From positions 186,001 through 250,000 of the forward strand of contig JACKDE010000004.1 in the NCBI GenBank assembly GCA_020633675.1: a stretch of DNA of 64,000 nucleotides, in the 5' to 3' direction. Each line of letters starts with the position of its first letter. The stretch's first letter is position 1. The notes under the pieces are model-generated. The model had not been told where the DNA came from and did no database searches. It saw only the letters and a list, made by a program, of their open reading frames with translations. Source of the stretch: Deferribacteres bacterium. GTDB taxonomy: Bacteria; Zhuqueibacterota; Zhuqueibacteria; Zhuqueibacterales; Geothermadaptataceae. A program made the translations under genes and the position numbers. Shown here in pieces: positions 14,887 to 23,816 of the stretch.

Positions 14887-15954
14887 TTAATGGAGTTGCG
14901 CAGAGTCTATCTGAAATCTATTGATTCTGACTTCCGCATCGAGCTCACCGGTGCTCAGCAAGAAATCAGCAAACTGCCGGGCAAAGTAGGGCGCTTGCGA
15001 GTAGCCTTTTGAGCCCAGTCCATTGAACACGCCGAGTTGAGAATGCTGCGGATGCAGGCCCAGAATCGGCTTGCGGTCGGGAGATGATGGACGCACACCA
15101 GCCTGATGCGCCAGCACCCGCACCGGCTTCGGGACGATGCCTTCGATCTTTTTGAGCAGCTCCGCTTTGCCCGCATCGGTCGGCACATTGTCGAAAGTGC
15201 TGTGATTATGGGTGGCGCCGAGCCGGTAGCGGTCACCGCCCGTGGGCGCCATGAAAAAGCCGCGATTCAAAATCTTGTCCAGTCCCAAGCCCGGGATTTC
15301 GATATCGATGCTCTCGCCCTTGTCCGGCGACATTGGCAGCCAGTCGAAATAGCGGTTAAGTGTGATCTGCCAGCCATCGCAAAAAATGACCTTGCCGGCC
15401 TCAACATCCTGCCAGTGTACACAATCAGCTTCGATTTGCATATCATCACACGAGAACGAACCGGCGCGCAACGCATTTTGACCGATCAAATACGCACGAA
15501 ATGCATCAACAAACACAGCCGTGTCAATACTGGCGCTGCCGGTAATCTCGACGCCGCCATGCGGATTGGCGATTTGGCCTTTGCATGGCTCGCCTTCGAT
15601 ATCGGAGCCGATGTACGGTTGCAGTTCCGGCGCGTCCTTTTTCTTTTGCCAGCGCTTTTGCTGTTTGTCGTCGATAAAAAGTCGCAGCGAATTGAGATCG
15701 CGATAAAATTTTGTGTTGAATTTTTGCTCGAGCTCGCGATAGGTTTGGCGCGCAAACGGCAGCAGGGTCTCGGCGCGCCAGGCTTTGTTAAGGCGCAAAC
15801 CGATGACCGGATTGATCAGTCCGAGCGAAGTGATCGAAGCGGCGTGCTTGTGGCCGTCATCGACCACCAGCACGCTTTTGCCGGCTTGCAGCAAAAAATA
15901 CGACAGCAGCGAGCCAGCCACTCCCTGCCCGACAATCAAATAATCGACTCGCAT
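14887..15954 (-). CDS. FAD-dependent oxidoreductase, DAO/glycine-oxidase-like
   Basis: A 355-residue flavoprotein. 'DYLIVGQGVAGSLLSYFLLQAGKSVLVVDD' near residue 4 is a Rossmann GxGxxG motif for FAD, and 'GVRPSSPDRKPILGLHP' with 'NGLGSKGYSQAP' near the end is the second FAD-contacting region of the D-amino-acid-oxidase superfamily. This lineage includes the oxidase module of MnmC, but the methyltransferase module is absent and the substrate cannot be stated. The start is the ATG at 15954, which shares one base with the TGA of the CBS gene upstream (TGATG), so translation is coupled. Confidence 0.85.
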   Translation of the reverse strand: MRVDYLIVGQGVAGSLLSYFLLQAGKSVLVVDDGHKHAASITSLGLINPVIGLRLNKAWRAETLLPFARQTYRELEQKFNTKFYRDLNSLRLFIDDKQQKRWQKKKDAPELQPYIGSDIEGEPCKGQIANPHGGVEITGSASIDTAVFVDAFRAYLIGQNALRAGSFSCDDMQIEADCVHWQDVEAGKVIFCDGWQITLNRYFDWLPMSPDKGESIDIEIPGLGLDKILNRGFFMAPTGGDRYRLGATHNHSTFDNVPTDAGKAELLKKIEGIVPKPVRVLAHQAGVRPSSPDRKPILGLHPQHSQLGVFNGLGSKGYSQAPYFARQFADFLLSTGELDAEVRINRFQIDSAQLH

Positions 15955-16724
15955 CACTTGCCTTCCAAATGCTTGGTGACGTCAATGATCAGGCTGGCGG
16001 TCAGGCGCGAGCGGTTGACGATGCCGACCAGCCGCTGCTGCCCGTCCACCACCGGCAGCGCTTCCAGATTGAGACTTTCCATCAGCTCCAAAGCGGCTTT
16101 TTTGTCCGCATCCTGGTGCAGGCTGTGCTCAGCGGAGGTGAAACCCGGTATTCCGGCCAGTTGACCGGCATCGCTGCGATTGAGCCAATTGGCAAAATCG
16201 CGCGAATTGAACAGGCCATCATAGCTTTTAATGGTGGCCGCCACTTCCATGGCATCGATCATGCCGAACAGCGTGCCATCGTTGTTGTTGATGACAATAT
16301 ATTGAAAAAACGGGTATTTGGTCAGTTCGTCGAGGTACTGTTCGATGGCCGGGCCGTAGTAGCCGCCGTGTCCCATGCGAAAAACCAGCGCCTGGGTTTT
16401 ACGCCGCACCAGCTCGGGAATCCGGCCGACGCCTTCCTTCGAATCGGAACGCAAGGTTTCTACAGGCAGGCCCTCCAGTTCGGATATCTGTGATTTGATC
16501 GCTGCCTGTGACGCTTGCACAAATGCCGCCTCGATTTTCAAATCGCCGAACTCAAATTTTTGAATTTTGCCGGTGAGCAGCAAAAACAGCACAATCGGGA
16601 TCAGCGCAATAGCAATTTCGGAGTTTTTGATTTCAAATTTATTGCCGGATTTCATGCGCAGGTAGGCCAGAAGCGCCACCACGCCGATAAAAATCGCAAT
16701 TGAGATGAGAATGGTCAGTTCCAT
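15954..16724 (-). CDS. Membrane protein with CBS domain
   Basis: A 256-residue protein with two N-terminal membrane helices (about residues 4-22 and 38-52) and a cytoplasmic tail. The tail has a degenerate first unit ('FFQYIVINNNDGTLFGMIDAMEVAATI') and a clear second unit ('LMESLNLEALPVVDGQQRLVGIVNRSRL'), the two halves of a CBS pair that usually binds adenine nucleotides. It probably senses nucleotide or energy state at the membrane. It is the first gene of a coupled operon with an FAD oxidoreductase and a thioesterase. Confidence 0.8.
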   Translation of the reverse strand: MELTILISIAIFIGVVALLAYLRMKSGNKFEIKNSEIAIALIPIVLFLLLTGKIQKFEFGDLKIEAAFVQASQAAIKSQISELEGLPVETLRSDSKEGVGRIPELVRRKTQALVFRMGHGGYYGPAIEQYLDELTKYPFFQYIVINNNDGTLFGMIDAMEVAATIKSYDGLFNSRDFANWLNRSDAGQLAGIPGFTSAEHSLHQDADKKAALELMESLNLEALPVVDGQQRLVGIVNRSRLTASLIIDVTKHLEGK

Positions 16725-16915
16725 TTTTTACTCCTGTTTATATATTTTAATCCGATCAGCCTTAATCCGACAATCCGAAGCCAGAAGAGATCACGCAAAG
16801 CGACAGAGATGCCAGGTATTCGCAAAGTCCATTCTTTGAGTACCTTGGCTATTTCGCGTCTTTCCGGGTTTCTTTCGTCCGAACAGTGCCCATATTTGAC
16901 AGACCTTGATGTTCA

Positions 16916-17275
16916 TTAGCTTAATTTAGCCAACGCTTCACGGTCGGCTTTTTTCAGGCTTTGCGCCACCAGTTTGTAAGAAAGATCGATCCACGGGAAT
17001 AGCTCTTTTTCTGTGAGCGCTCCGTCCAGCGCAGCGCTGTTCCAATGCGTTTTATTGAGATGGTAACCCGGTGTGACTTCCGGATGCTGACGGCGAAGGG
17101 CTTCAGCCAGCAGTGGCTCGCATTTGAGCGCAATAGAGTCGAGCTTTTTCATGTTGATAAGAGCAAAAATTTTGCCCATGACTCTAAAGGTCAATACATA
17201 TTCGTCGAAAGGAAAATTCTGAGTGACGCCGGGTTTGTTGGCGCAATAATCGATCAGGCGTTGTGGATCCATCAT
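16916..17275 (-). CDS. MmcQ/YjbR family protein
   Basis: A 119-residue protein of the CyaY-like YjbR fold. 'YCANKPGVTQNFPFDEYVLTFRVMGKIFALIN' and 'YHLNKTHWNSAALDG' followed by 'WIDLSYKLVAQSLKK' match the family along its full length. The family is often annotated as DNA-binding on structural grounds; no biochemical role is firm. A repeat-like stretch (about 16780-16870) separates it from the CBS gene, so it is probably transcribed alone. Confidence 0.85.
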   Translation of the reverse strand: MMDPQRLIDYCANKPGVTQNFPFDEYVLTFRVMGKIFALINMKKLDSIALKCEPLLAEALRRQHPEVTPGYHLNKTHWNSAALDGALTEKELFPWIDLSYKLVAQSLKKADREALAKLS

Positions 17276-17526
17276 TTTTCCTGTGTGATGTGTTGAGTGC
17301 CAATATAGTCAATTTTTAGCGGCAGATGCAAATCTTTCATCGCTCGCCAGTTGGTCATCCTGCGGGGCCATTTCAACAGTTTTTCAGCACGAACAACTTG
17401 CAAATGTCCTGAAAATTGATTATTCAGGCAAGCATGTTCCGGAAACAAACCTACCGTATTTCTTGTTAAATTTCAGACTGCGCACGTGCAGTTTCAGATG
17501 AGAACATTTGGAGAAGGCGCCCTAAA

Positions 17527-18837
17527 ATGGAAAGCGTGACCCCGACCCAGTTCGGGCCATCCCCGAACATTAATCTCAATGTACGCGGGCTGAAAACGTC
17601 CGCCACGCTGGCAATCAACGAACGCAGCGCAGAGCTGAAAGCACAGGGCAGACAGGTTTTCAGGCTCGGGCTGGGGCAATCGCCCTTTCCGGTTCCCGAG
17701 CCGGTGGTGCAGGCCTTACGCGAAAATGCGCATCAAAAAGATTATCTGCCGGTCAAAGGCTTGCCGGCCTTGCGTGAGGCTGTCGCCGGCTATCATGGTC
17801 GCAAGCAGGGCCTGCAGCGCAGCGCGGACGATGTGCTGATCGGTCCGGGCTCGAAAGAGTTGATGTTTCTGATCCAGTTGGTCTATTATGGCGACCTGGT
17901 GATCCCGACGCCTTCGTGGGTTTCCTATGCACCGCAGGCACAAATCATCGGCCACCAGGTGCGCTGGGTGCGGACCGATTCCAGCAACAACTGGCTGCTG
18001 CAGCCTGAGGATTTACAGGAAATCTGCGAAGACGATCCCGACCGGCCACGGCTTTTGATATTAAACTATCCCAACAATCCGACCGGGCACAGTTACCCGG
18101 TGGAGCATCTCGAAGCGCTGGCCAAAGTGGCGCGCAAGTACCGTGTTGTGCTGCTTTCCGATGAAATTTACGGCGAAATTCATCACCACGGTGCGCATAC
18201 ATCGATTGCGGAATTTTACCCGGAAGGCACGATCATCAGCTCGGGGCTCAGCAAGTGGTGTGGTGCAGGTGGCTGGCGGCTGGGTACATTCACCTTTCCC
18301 GCCAGTTTGCGCTGGCTACAGAACGCTATGTCCGTGGTTGCCAGCGAGACGTTCACCTCCACCAGCGCGCCGATTCAGTATGCAGCGGTTCGTGCCTTTC
18401 AGGGCGGCCCTGAAATCGAGCATTATTTGACACAATGCCGGCGCATTTTGCGCGCACTCGGTTCGTTCTGTACGGAAAAATTGCTGGCAGCAGGTATCAA
18501 AGTACGCAAGCCTGATGGTGGTTTCTATTTGATGCCCAGCTTTACACCATTTAAAGATGCTCTGGAAGCGCGCGGCATCAGCACCAATACAAAGTTGTGC
18601 GAAGCTCTGCTGCAGGAAACCGGCGTGGCGACGCTGCCGGGCGCCAGCTTTGGCCGCCCCGACTACAAAATGAGCATGCGGTTGGCGTATGTCGATTTCG
18701 ACGGAGAGGTGGCGCTGCAGGCTATAGAAGCCGAGCCGGCGGAGGCCGAGCTAAGCGAGGCTTTTCTGCGCGAACAGTGCAGCAACACCACCACCGCCAT
18801 CGATCGCATGTGTGACTGGGCCGCCAGTTTGGCCTAA
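17527..18837 (+). CDS. PLP-dependent class I/II aminotransferase
   Basis: A 436-residue fold-type I enzyme. 'LNYPNNPTGHSY' is the NPTG loop contacting the substrate carboxylate, 'LLSDEIYGEI' contains the PLP-ring aspartate, and K243 in 'SSGLSKWCGAGGWRLG' is the Schiff-base lysine. 'MSMRLAYVDFDG' near the C-terminus supplies the conserved arginine. It belongs to the aspartate/aromatic aminotransferase branch, but the specific amino acid is not readable. A 'ggag' at 17511-17514 is a weak ribosome-binding site. It stands alone upstream of uvrC. Confidence 0.9.
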   Translation: MESVTPTQFGPSPNINLNVRGLKTSATLAINERSAELKAQGRQVFRLGLGQSPFPVPEPVVQALRENAHQKDYLPVKGLPALREAVAGYHGRKQGLQRSADDVLIGPGSKELMFLIQLVYYGDLVIPTPSWVSYAPQAQIIGHQVRWVRTDSSNNWLLQPEDLQEICEDDPDRPRLLILNYPNNPTGHSYPVEHLEALAKVARKYRVVLLSDEIYGEIHHHGAHTSIAEFYPEGTIISSGLSKWCGAGGWRLGTFTFPASLRWLQNAMSVVASETFTSTSAPIQYAAVRAFQGGPEIEHYLTQCRRILRALGSFCTEKLLAAGIKVRKPDGGFYLMPSFTPFKDALEARGISTNTKLCEALLQETGVATLPGASFGRPDYKMSMRLAYVDFDGEVALQAIEAEPAEAELSEAFLREQCSNTTTAIDRMCDWAASLA

Positions 18838-19061
18838 GTCTATGCGAATGTCCGTTCTGTCATCCTGGAAGGATCCACTTTGCACTTATTGCAAGCATGA
18901 GACAAAACAAAGGCTTGCCCAATGTGCAAATAAGATTCGTCCTGAATGACATTATGGATTTTCGGATAGGCTCATCATTGACGTCCTCAAGCGAACGGCC
19001 TACATTTGTCTGTCGCACAATTTCGATCACGCGTCATTTTACAACAAGCCAAGCGATTTTT

Positions 19062-20912
19062 ATGTCTTCAACTGAATTGCAGGAAAAGCTCGACAATTTG
19101 CCGAAAAAGCCCGGCGTCTATCAATTCAAGGACAAAACCGGCAAAATCATTTACATCGGCAAGGCCAAGGTACTGCGCAACCGCGTGCGCTCCTATTTCC
19201 AGAGCGGCCGCTTCGAAGGCCCCAAGCTGGCGCGGCTGGTGTCGCGCATTGCCGATCTCGAAATCATCGTCACAGACTCGGAAATCGAAGCGCTGATTCT
19301 CGAGATGAACCTGGTCAAAGAATACAAGCCGCGCTACAATATCAACCTTAAAGACGACAAAAGCTTTCCGTACATCCGCGTCACCAACGAGCTGTTCCCG
19401 CGCATTTTTCCCACTCGCCGCATCGTGCGCGATGGCTCGAAATATTTCGGGCCGTATACCGATGTCAAGTCCATGCGCGCGATGCTAAAAACCATCAAGC
19501 GCATTTTTCCGATCCGGAGCTGTAATTACGACATCACCGAAAAAGCGGTCGCGCAAAAAAAATACAAGCTCTGTCTGGACTATCACATCCACAAATGCGA
19601 TGGCCCGTGCGAGGGCCTGGTGTCGCCTGAAGAGTACGGCCAGGTCATCCAGCAAATCGTCAATTTCATCAACGGCCGCAGCTCGCAGGTGGTCGATGAA
19701 ATGACCGAAAAGATGCGCCTGCTCGCCGAAAAGCGGCAATTCGAGCAAGCCGCCAAACTGCGCGACCGCATCAAGTCGATCGAAAATTTTCAGTACAAAC
19801 AAAAAATCGTCACCAACGATCACAAAGACCGCGATGTGGTAGCAGTGGCGATGGAAGACGAAGATGCCTGCGGCGTGATTTTCCGGGTGCGCGAGGGCAA
19901 AATTGTCGGGCGGCAGCACTACTATTTGAGCGGCATTTTCCAGGACAGTTACGCCGAAGTGACCGCTTCTTTTTTGAAACAGTACTATTTGAAAGCGGAA
20001 ACCATTCCGAGCGAGATTTTTTTGCCGGAGCAGATCGACGAGCCCGAACAGATTGAAAGCTGGCTGTCGCAAAAAGCCGACGCGACCGTAAGGCTGGTAA
20101 TGCCCAAGCAGGGCGAGAAAGCCAAGCTGGTAACCATGTGTAACAAAAACGCCCGTCTGCTGCTGGAAGAATTGCAAATGCAAAAAATGCGCTCGCGCGA
20201 CAAAACGCCGCACGCCGTGGCTGCTCTGCAGCGTGATTTGCATCTCAAAAAGCCGCCCAAACGCATCGAGGCGTTCGATATTTCCAACATTCAGGGCACC
20301 GATCCGGTGGCGTCGATGGTGTGCTTCGTCGATGGCGTGGCGAAAAAATCGGACTACCGCAAATTAAAAATCCGCAGCAAAGCCACACCGGACGATTTCA
20401 CCATGATGCGCGAGGCGGTGACGCGGCGCTACAGCGGCTCGCTGACCGAAAAGATGCCGCTGCCCGACCTGATTTTAATCGATGGCGGCAAAGGCCAGCT
20501 TGGCGCCGCCATGCAGGCTCTGCGCGATGCCGGTCGCACCGACATTCCGGTGATCGCGCTGGCCAAACGATTGGACGAGGTGTTCGTGCCCGGCGACCCC
20601 GAGCCGCAGAACATTCCGCGCACTTCGAGCGGTCTGAAAATGCTGCAACGCCTGCGCGACGAGTCGCACCGCTTTGCTGTCACGTTCCACCGCAGCCTGC
20701 GGAAAAAGCGCACCACCGCTTCGGCGCTCGACGCCATCGCCGGCATCGGGCCGGCGCGCCGGGCAGCGCTGCTGAAATTTTTCGGCTCGGTCGATTCCGT
20801 GCGCGAAGCCTCCGTTGATGATTTGCTGCTGGTGGAAAACATCAGCCAGGATTTGGCACAAACGATTTGGGAGCATTTTCACGGCATCAAGCCGAAAACG
20901 GATAATGCATAA
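19062..20912 (+). CDS. uvrC: Excinuclease ABC subunit C
   Basis: A 616-residue protein, the family's usual size, when started at the ATG at 19062; an upstream in-frame extension to 18897 has no family resemblance. The N-terminal GIY-YIG nuclease domain ('KPGVYQFKDKTGKIIYIGKAKVLRNRV') makes the 3' incision. A UvrB-interacting UVR region ('QFEQAAKLRDRIKSIE') is near residue 220. The RNase H-like endonuclease domain ('RIEAFDISNIQGTDPVASMVCF', 'DLILIDGGKGQL') makes the 5' incision. A helix-hairpin-helix pair ('LDAIAGIGPARRAALLKFFGS') closes the protein. It works with UvrA and UvrB in nucleotide excision repair in the cytoplasm. Confidence 0.96.
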   Translation: MSSTELQEKLDNLPKKPGVYQFKDKTGKIIYIGKAKVLRNRVRSYFQSGRFEGPKLARLVSRIADLEIIVTDSEIEALILEMNLVKEYKPRYNINLKDDKSFPYIRVTNELFPRIFPTRRIVRDGSKYFGPYTDVKSMRAMLKTIKRIFPIRSCNYDITEKAVAQKKYKLCLDYHIHKCDGPCEGLVSPEEYGQVIQQIVNFINGRSSQVVDEMTEKMRLLAEKRQFEQAAKLRDRIKSIENFQYKQKIVTNDHKDRDVVAVAMEDEDACGVIFRVREGKIVGRQHYYLSGIFQDSYAEVTASFLKQYYLKAETIPSEIFLPEQIDEPEQIESWLSQKADATVRLVMPKQGEKAKLVTMCNKNARLLLEELQMQKMRSRDKTPHAVAALQRDLHLKKPPKRIEAFDISNIQGTDPVASMVCFVDGVAKKSDYRKLKIRSKATPDDFTMMREAVTRRYSGSLTEKMPLPDLILIDGGKGQLGAAMQALRDAGRTDIPVIALAKRLDEVFVPGDPEPQNIPRTSSGLKMLQRLRDESHRFAVTFHRSLRKKRTTASALDAIAGIGPARRAALLKFFGSVDSVREASVDDLLLVENISQDLAQTIWEHFHGIKPKTDNA

Positions 20913-21061
20913 ACCCCTTTGTTCAATTGCGCGGCTCTTCTGTGCTGCGAAGAAAGCGCTTGATATATTGATGGCAAATCGGCACTTTTGCAATATCATT
21001 CTTAGAAACATAATGAATGTGGCTCGAATCTTAGGATTAAATTTCAACATTAGGAGAATGT

Positions 21062-21694
21062 ATGTCATTAGCATCGAGTTATACGCAGAAACCAGGGGCA
21101 ATACCTGCTTACTTTGAGGCAATTCTTGGTGCCGAAGCACCCGAACGCTTTACTTACAGATTTCTCGAAAAACTAGAATTCAAAAGTACCAATGACCGCT
21201 TGTTCGTAGGTATACTTAAGGATCTAGGTTTTTTAGACGCTGATGGTGTACCTCAAGACCGATATTATGAGTTCTTAGATAGAACCCAATCGGCTAAGGT
21301 TCTAGCTAAGGCTATCCGCGAAGCATACTCTGATCTATTTGAGGTTAACAGAGAAGCATTTAAAATGGATACTGGCGAAGTCCAGAACAAACTACGAACA
21401 CTTTTTGCGGGAGCAAAAAAGGATACGATAATTGCAAAAATAGCAAAAACCTTTGTGGCGCTTTGTGAATACGCTGATTTCACGATGCCAGCAAAAAAAC
21501 AAGAAGCGACTACCTCAGGTGTTTTACCAACATCCCAAGAAAAGCCTCCGCAAAGGGATTTAGCTCAGAACTCCGTCTCTCTGGACTCATTACAATATCA
21601 CATCAACATCGTGCTGCCAGAGAGTAAAGATCCGGCTATTTATGATGCTATTTTCAAAAGTCTTCGGGATCATCTAGGAACGCGTCATGAATGA
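21062..21694 (+). CDS. DUF5343 family protein
   Basis: A 210-residue protein behind a 'taggaga' ribosome-binding site. The N-terminal 150 residues ('PAYFEAILGAEAPERFTYRFLEKLEFKSTNDRLF' through 'FVALCEYADF') match DUF5343, a helical, winged-helix-like family found next to HEPN genes. The last 60 residues are a linker and a short conserved strand-helix ('YHINIVLPESKDPAIYDAIFKSLRDHL') of a type seen in partner or antitoxin proteins. The gene overlaps the HEPN gene by eight bases. Both are visibly AT-richer than uvrC and the following lipoprotein, which suggests acquisition by transfer. The role is not known; a regulator or antitoxin of the HEPN ribonuclease is my inference. Confidence 0.8.
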   Translation: MSLASSYTQKPGAIPAYFEAILGAEAPERFTYRFLEKLEFKSTNDRLFVGILKDLGFLDADGVPQDRYYEFLDRTQSAKVLAKAIREAYSDLFEVNREAFKMDTGEVQNKLRTLFAGAKKDTIIAKIAKTFVALCEYADFTMPAKKQEATTSGVLPTSQEKPPQRDLAQNSVSLDSLQYHINIVLPESKDPAIYDAIFKSLRDHLGTRHE

Positions 21695-22256
21695 CTTATA
21701 CACATTTGTCTATAAAGGAATACTGACGGACGAGAGCCTGGATAAGGTGGGGCGAAAGAGGCGTTACAGCGTGGGAGCCGAAGAGAATGAAATAATACGT
21801 TCCGCCTTGTCATATGAAATGCTCGACCTCGAGTTGGTATTACGAGCTGAGCGGATGGCAATCGTCTACGCCGCCATACATGCCTTTGAAAATATGGTTA
21901 GAGACTTTGTTAAGAAAGCAATGGCTGAGGAATATGAGGAAGAGTGGTGGACTAAGGTTCCTACCAGAATCGACGCCAAAGTAAAAAAGAGAATGGAAGA
22001 TGACTCTAAATTTCGCTGGCACGGAACGCGTGGCGCCAATGAAATGGAATATTGCGACTTCGGAGATTTGTCGTCAATTATTGTGACAAACTGGTCTATA
22101 TTTGAAGAGCATCTTGTTGACATGGAATGGGCTAAGTCGATCCTAAGTGTCCTTGAGCGTTCCAGAAATATCGTAATGCATGGTGGTGTACTAGCAAGAC
22201 AGGATATTGAACGTATTGGTGGAAACATCAGAGATTGGACCAGACAAGTTGGATAA
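21687..22256 (+). CDS. Swt1-type HEPN ribonuclease-like protein
   Basis: A 189-residue helical protein. 'VLERSRNIVMHGG' carries the HEPN signature R-N-x3-H (R160, N161, H165), the catalytic pair of HEPN RNases. 'RAERMAIVYAAIHAFENMVRDFVKKAM' is the first HEPN helix pair, and 'WSIFEEHL' precedes the active site as in Swt1-like domains. HEPN toxins cut RNA in toxin-antitoxin, CRISPR and abortive-infection systems. The start overlaps the DUF5343 gene by eight bases, so the two are co-translated. I infer a two-gene toxin-antitoxin or anti-phage module. Confidence 0.82.
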   Translation: MNDLYTFVYKGILTDESLDKVGRKRRYSVGAEENEIIRSALSYEMLDLELVLRAERMAIVYAAIHAFENMVRDFVKKAMAEEYEEEWWTKVPTRIDAKVKKRMEDDSKFRWHGTRGANEMEYCDFGDLSSIIVTNWSIFEEHLVDMEWAKSILSVLERSRNIVMHGGVLARQDIERIGGNIRDWTRQVG

Positions 22257-22426
22257 TCTTTGTTCTAACTACGGCTGGAGTTGACGCAAACAGCGCCGCG
22301 TTTTTCCCAGTCTGACGAGCCTTCATGCTCAAAGAAGCCTTGTAATCAATCGTTGTGAATTAAGCTGATTGCGTATATCAATCTAGCCTCAGAATTTTTT
22401 CAATACTGCTCAAACAGGAGCATCCC

Positions 22427-22509
22427 ATGCTATTCGCACCCTCAAACGGATCATCAACGCCAAGCCGACCATTGAGGGCGCAGGTGTAAACCTACGCCGG
22501 ACATTCGGA
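22427..22509 (+). pseudogene. Remnant of a pirin gene 5' end
   Basis: An 'aggag' ribosome-binding site lies six bases before an ATG at 22427. After a shift of two bases the reading frame gives 'IRTLKRIINAKPTIEGAG' and then 'VNLRRTFG', the conserved N-terminus of pirin (bicupin) proteins. From 22510 on the similarity ends and an unrelated stretch runs into the lipoprotein start at 22560. It is a frameshifted, truncated relic. The rest of the 22257-22559 gap shows no gene. Confidence 0.7.
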
Positions 22510-22559
22510 CTCAGCATTCGGGAGGGAGAGCCGGGCTCTCAAAAAAGAGGACTCAAATC

Positions 22560-23816
22560 GTGATCAAAAATGCAGGTTTCAAAAAGCTCGCCGTCCTCGC
22601 GCTCAGCATTGTCTTTATTGCTTGTAGCAACCAAAAAGATTTCCCGATACAGGCTAGTAAGGAGATTGATAACGCGATTCTGGCAGAGATCGGTCAAGAC
22701 AACATTCCGGGTGCTGTTGTCTTGATCTCAAAAAACAATACCATTGTCTATCACAAGGCCTATGGGCATGCTCAAAAATATGCATATGGGAAAAAGCCGC
22801 TGTCCAACTCCGTTCCCATACAAAAAAACACACTTTTTGATCTGGCGTCTTTAACCAAAGTTTTTGCAACCACCTACGCCATTATGCTGCTCGTCGACCA
22901 GGATTTGATCGATCTCGATGACCCGGTATCGAAACACCTGCCGGAATTGAATGCACCAGACAAAACAGACATCACCATCAGACATCTTCTCACGCACTCA
23001 TCCGGCTTGTCGGAATGGAAGCCGATTTATTATCACGCCAAAGATAAACATCAAGCTCTCAACTATATCAACGATTTGCCGAGAAAGTACCCGGTCGGCC
23101 AGGAAAGACATTACAGCGATTTGGGATTCATGCTCCTTGGGTATGTGGTAGAGAAGGTCAGCGGCAAGCCATTGAATGCATTTCTTGATGAGCATCTTTA
23201 TCAAAAACTGCATCTTCAAAGCACATTGTTTGTACCGGAAAAATGGCCGAAAGAAGAAATAGCGGCCACATCTCATGGCAATCCGTTTGAACGGCGAATG
23301 GTTGCCGATGACAATTTTGGCTATAAATGCGATGAGAATGCAGAGGATTTTACCTCCTGGCGCCACTACACGCTGATTGGCGAGGTGAATGACGGCAATT
23401 CATTTTATGCGCATCAGGGTGTTGCCGGGCATGCCGGGCTCTTTTCCACTGCTGAAGATTTGAATGTGCTGACCAATGTGATTTTGAACAAGGGGAAGTT
23501 TGAAAACCAAGAGATCATTCGAGAGCAAACCATCGCCGAGTTTATCAGGAAAGATCGGTTTGAAAACGGTCTGGGCTGGGCGATGTCACCGGAAATCATC
23601 TATACAGACTCCTACAAAGACATTGACGCATTTGGGCATACCGGTTTCACGGGCACGTTTGTTTTGGGTGTCCGCAAATTCAAACTGGCGATCATCCTGT
23701 TAACAAACAGACAGAATGTCGATGTGAATGAAAAAGGATATTACTCCAATCTCAAAATTCTGAGAAAGAGCATTGTTGATATCGTTTTGAAGCAATATAT
23801 TGGCGAGGCGCGATGA
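22560..23816 (+). CDS. Serine beta-lactamase/esterase family lipoprotein
   Basis: A 418-residue protein; the initiator is a GTG. A lipobox 'IVFIAC' puts the lipidated cysteine at residue 22. The catalytic motifs of class C beta-lactamase-like hydrolases are present: S-L-T-K with nucleophile S97 and K100, Y-S-D at about 186, and 'GHTGFTGT' near 358. Family members include penicillin-binding carboxypeptidases, esterases and peptide amidases, and resistance activity is not implied. It should be anchored in the envelope facing the periplasm. The downstream NHL gene overlaps its stop by four bases (ATGA). Confidence 0.88.
   Translation: MIKNAGFKKLAVLALSIVFIACSNQKDFPIQASKEIDNAILAEIGQDNIPGAVVLISKNNTIVYHKAYGHAQKYAYGKKPLSNSVPIQKNTLFDLASLTKVFATTYAIMLLVDQDLIDLDDPVSKHLPELNAPDKTDITIRHLLTHSSGLSEWKPIYYHAKDKHQALNYINDLPRKYPVGQERHYSDLGFMLLGYVVEKVSGKPLNAFLDEHLYQKLHLQSTLFVPEKWPKEEIAATSHGNPFERRMVADDNFGYKCDENAEDFTSWRHYTLIGEVNDGNSFYAHQGVAGHAGLFSTAEDLNVLTNVILNKGKFENQEIIREQTIAEFIRKDRFENGLGWAMSPEIIYTDSYKDIDAFGHTGFTGTFVLGVRKFKLAIILLTNRQNVDVNEKGYYSNLKILRKSIVDIVLKQYIGEAR

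Noticed and set aside
22560..23816. Beta-lactamase resistance gene
   Set aside because: The protein is a lipoprotein of the broad class C-like hydrolase family; the motifs do not show drug resistance.
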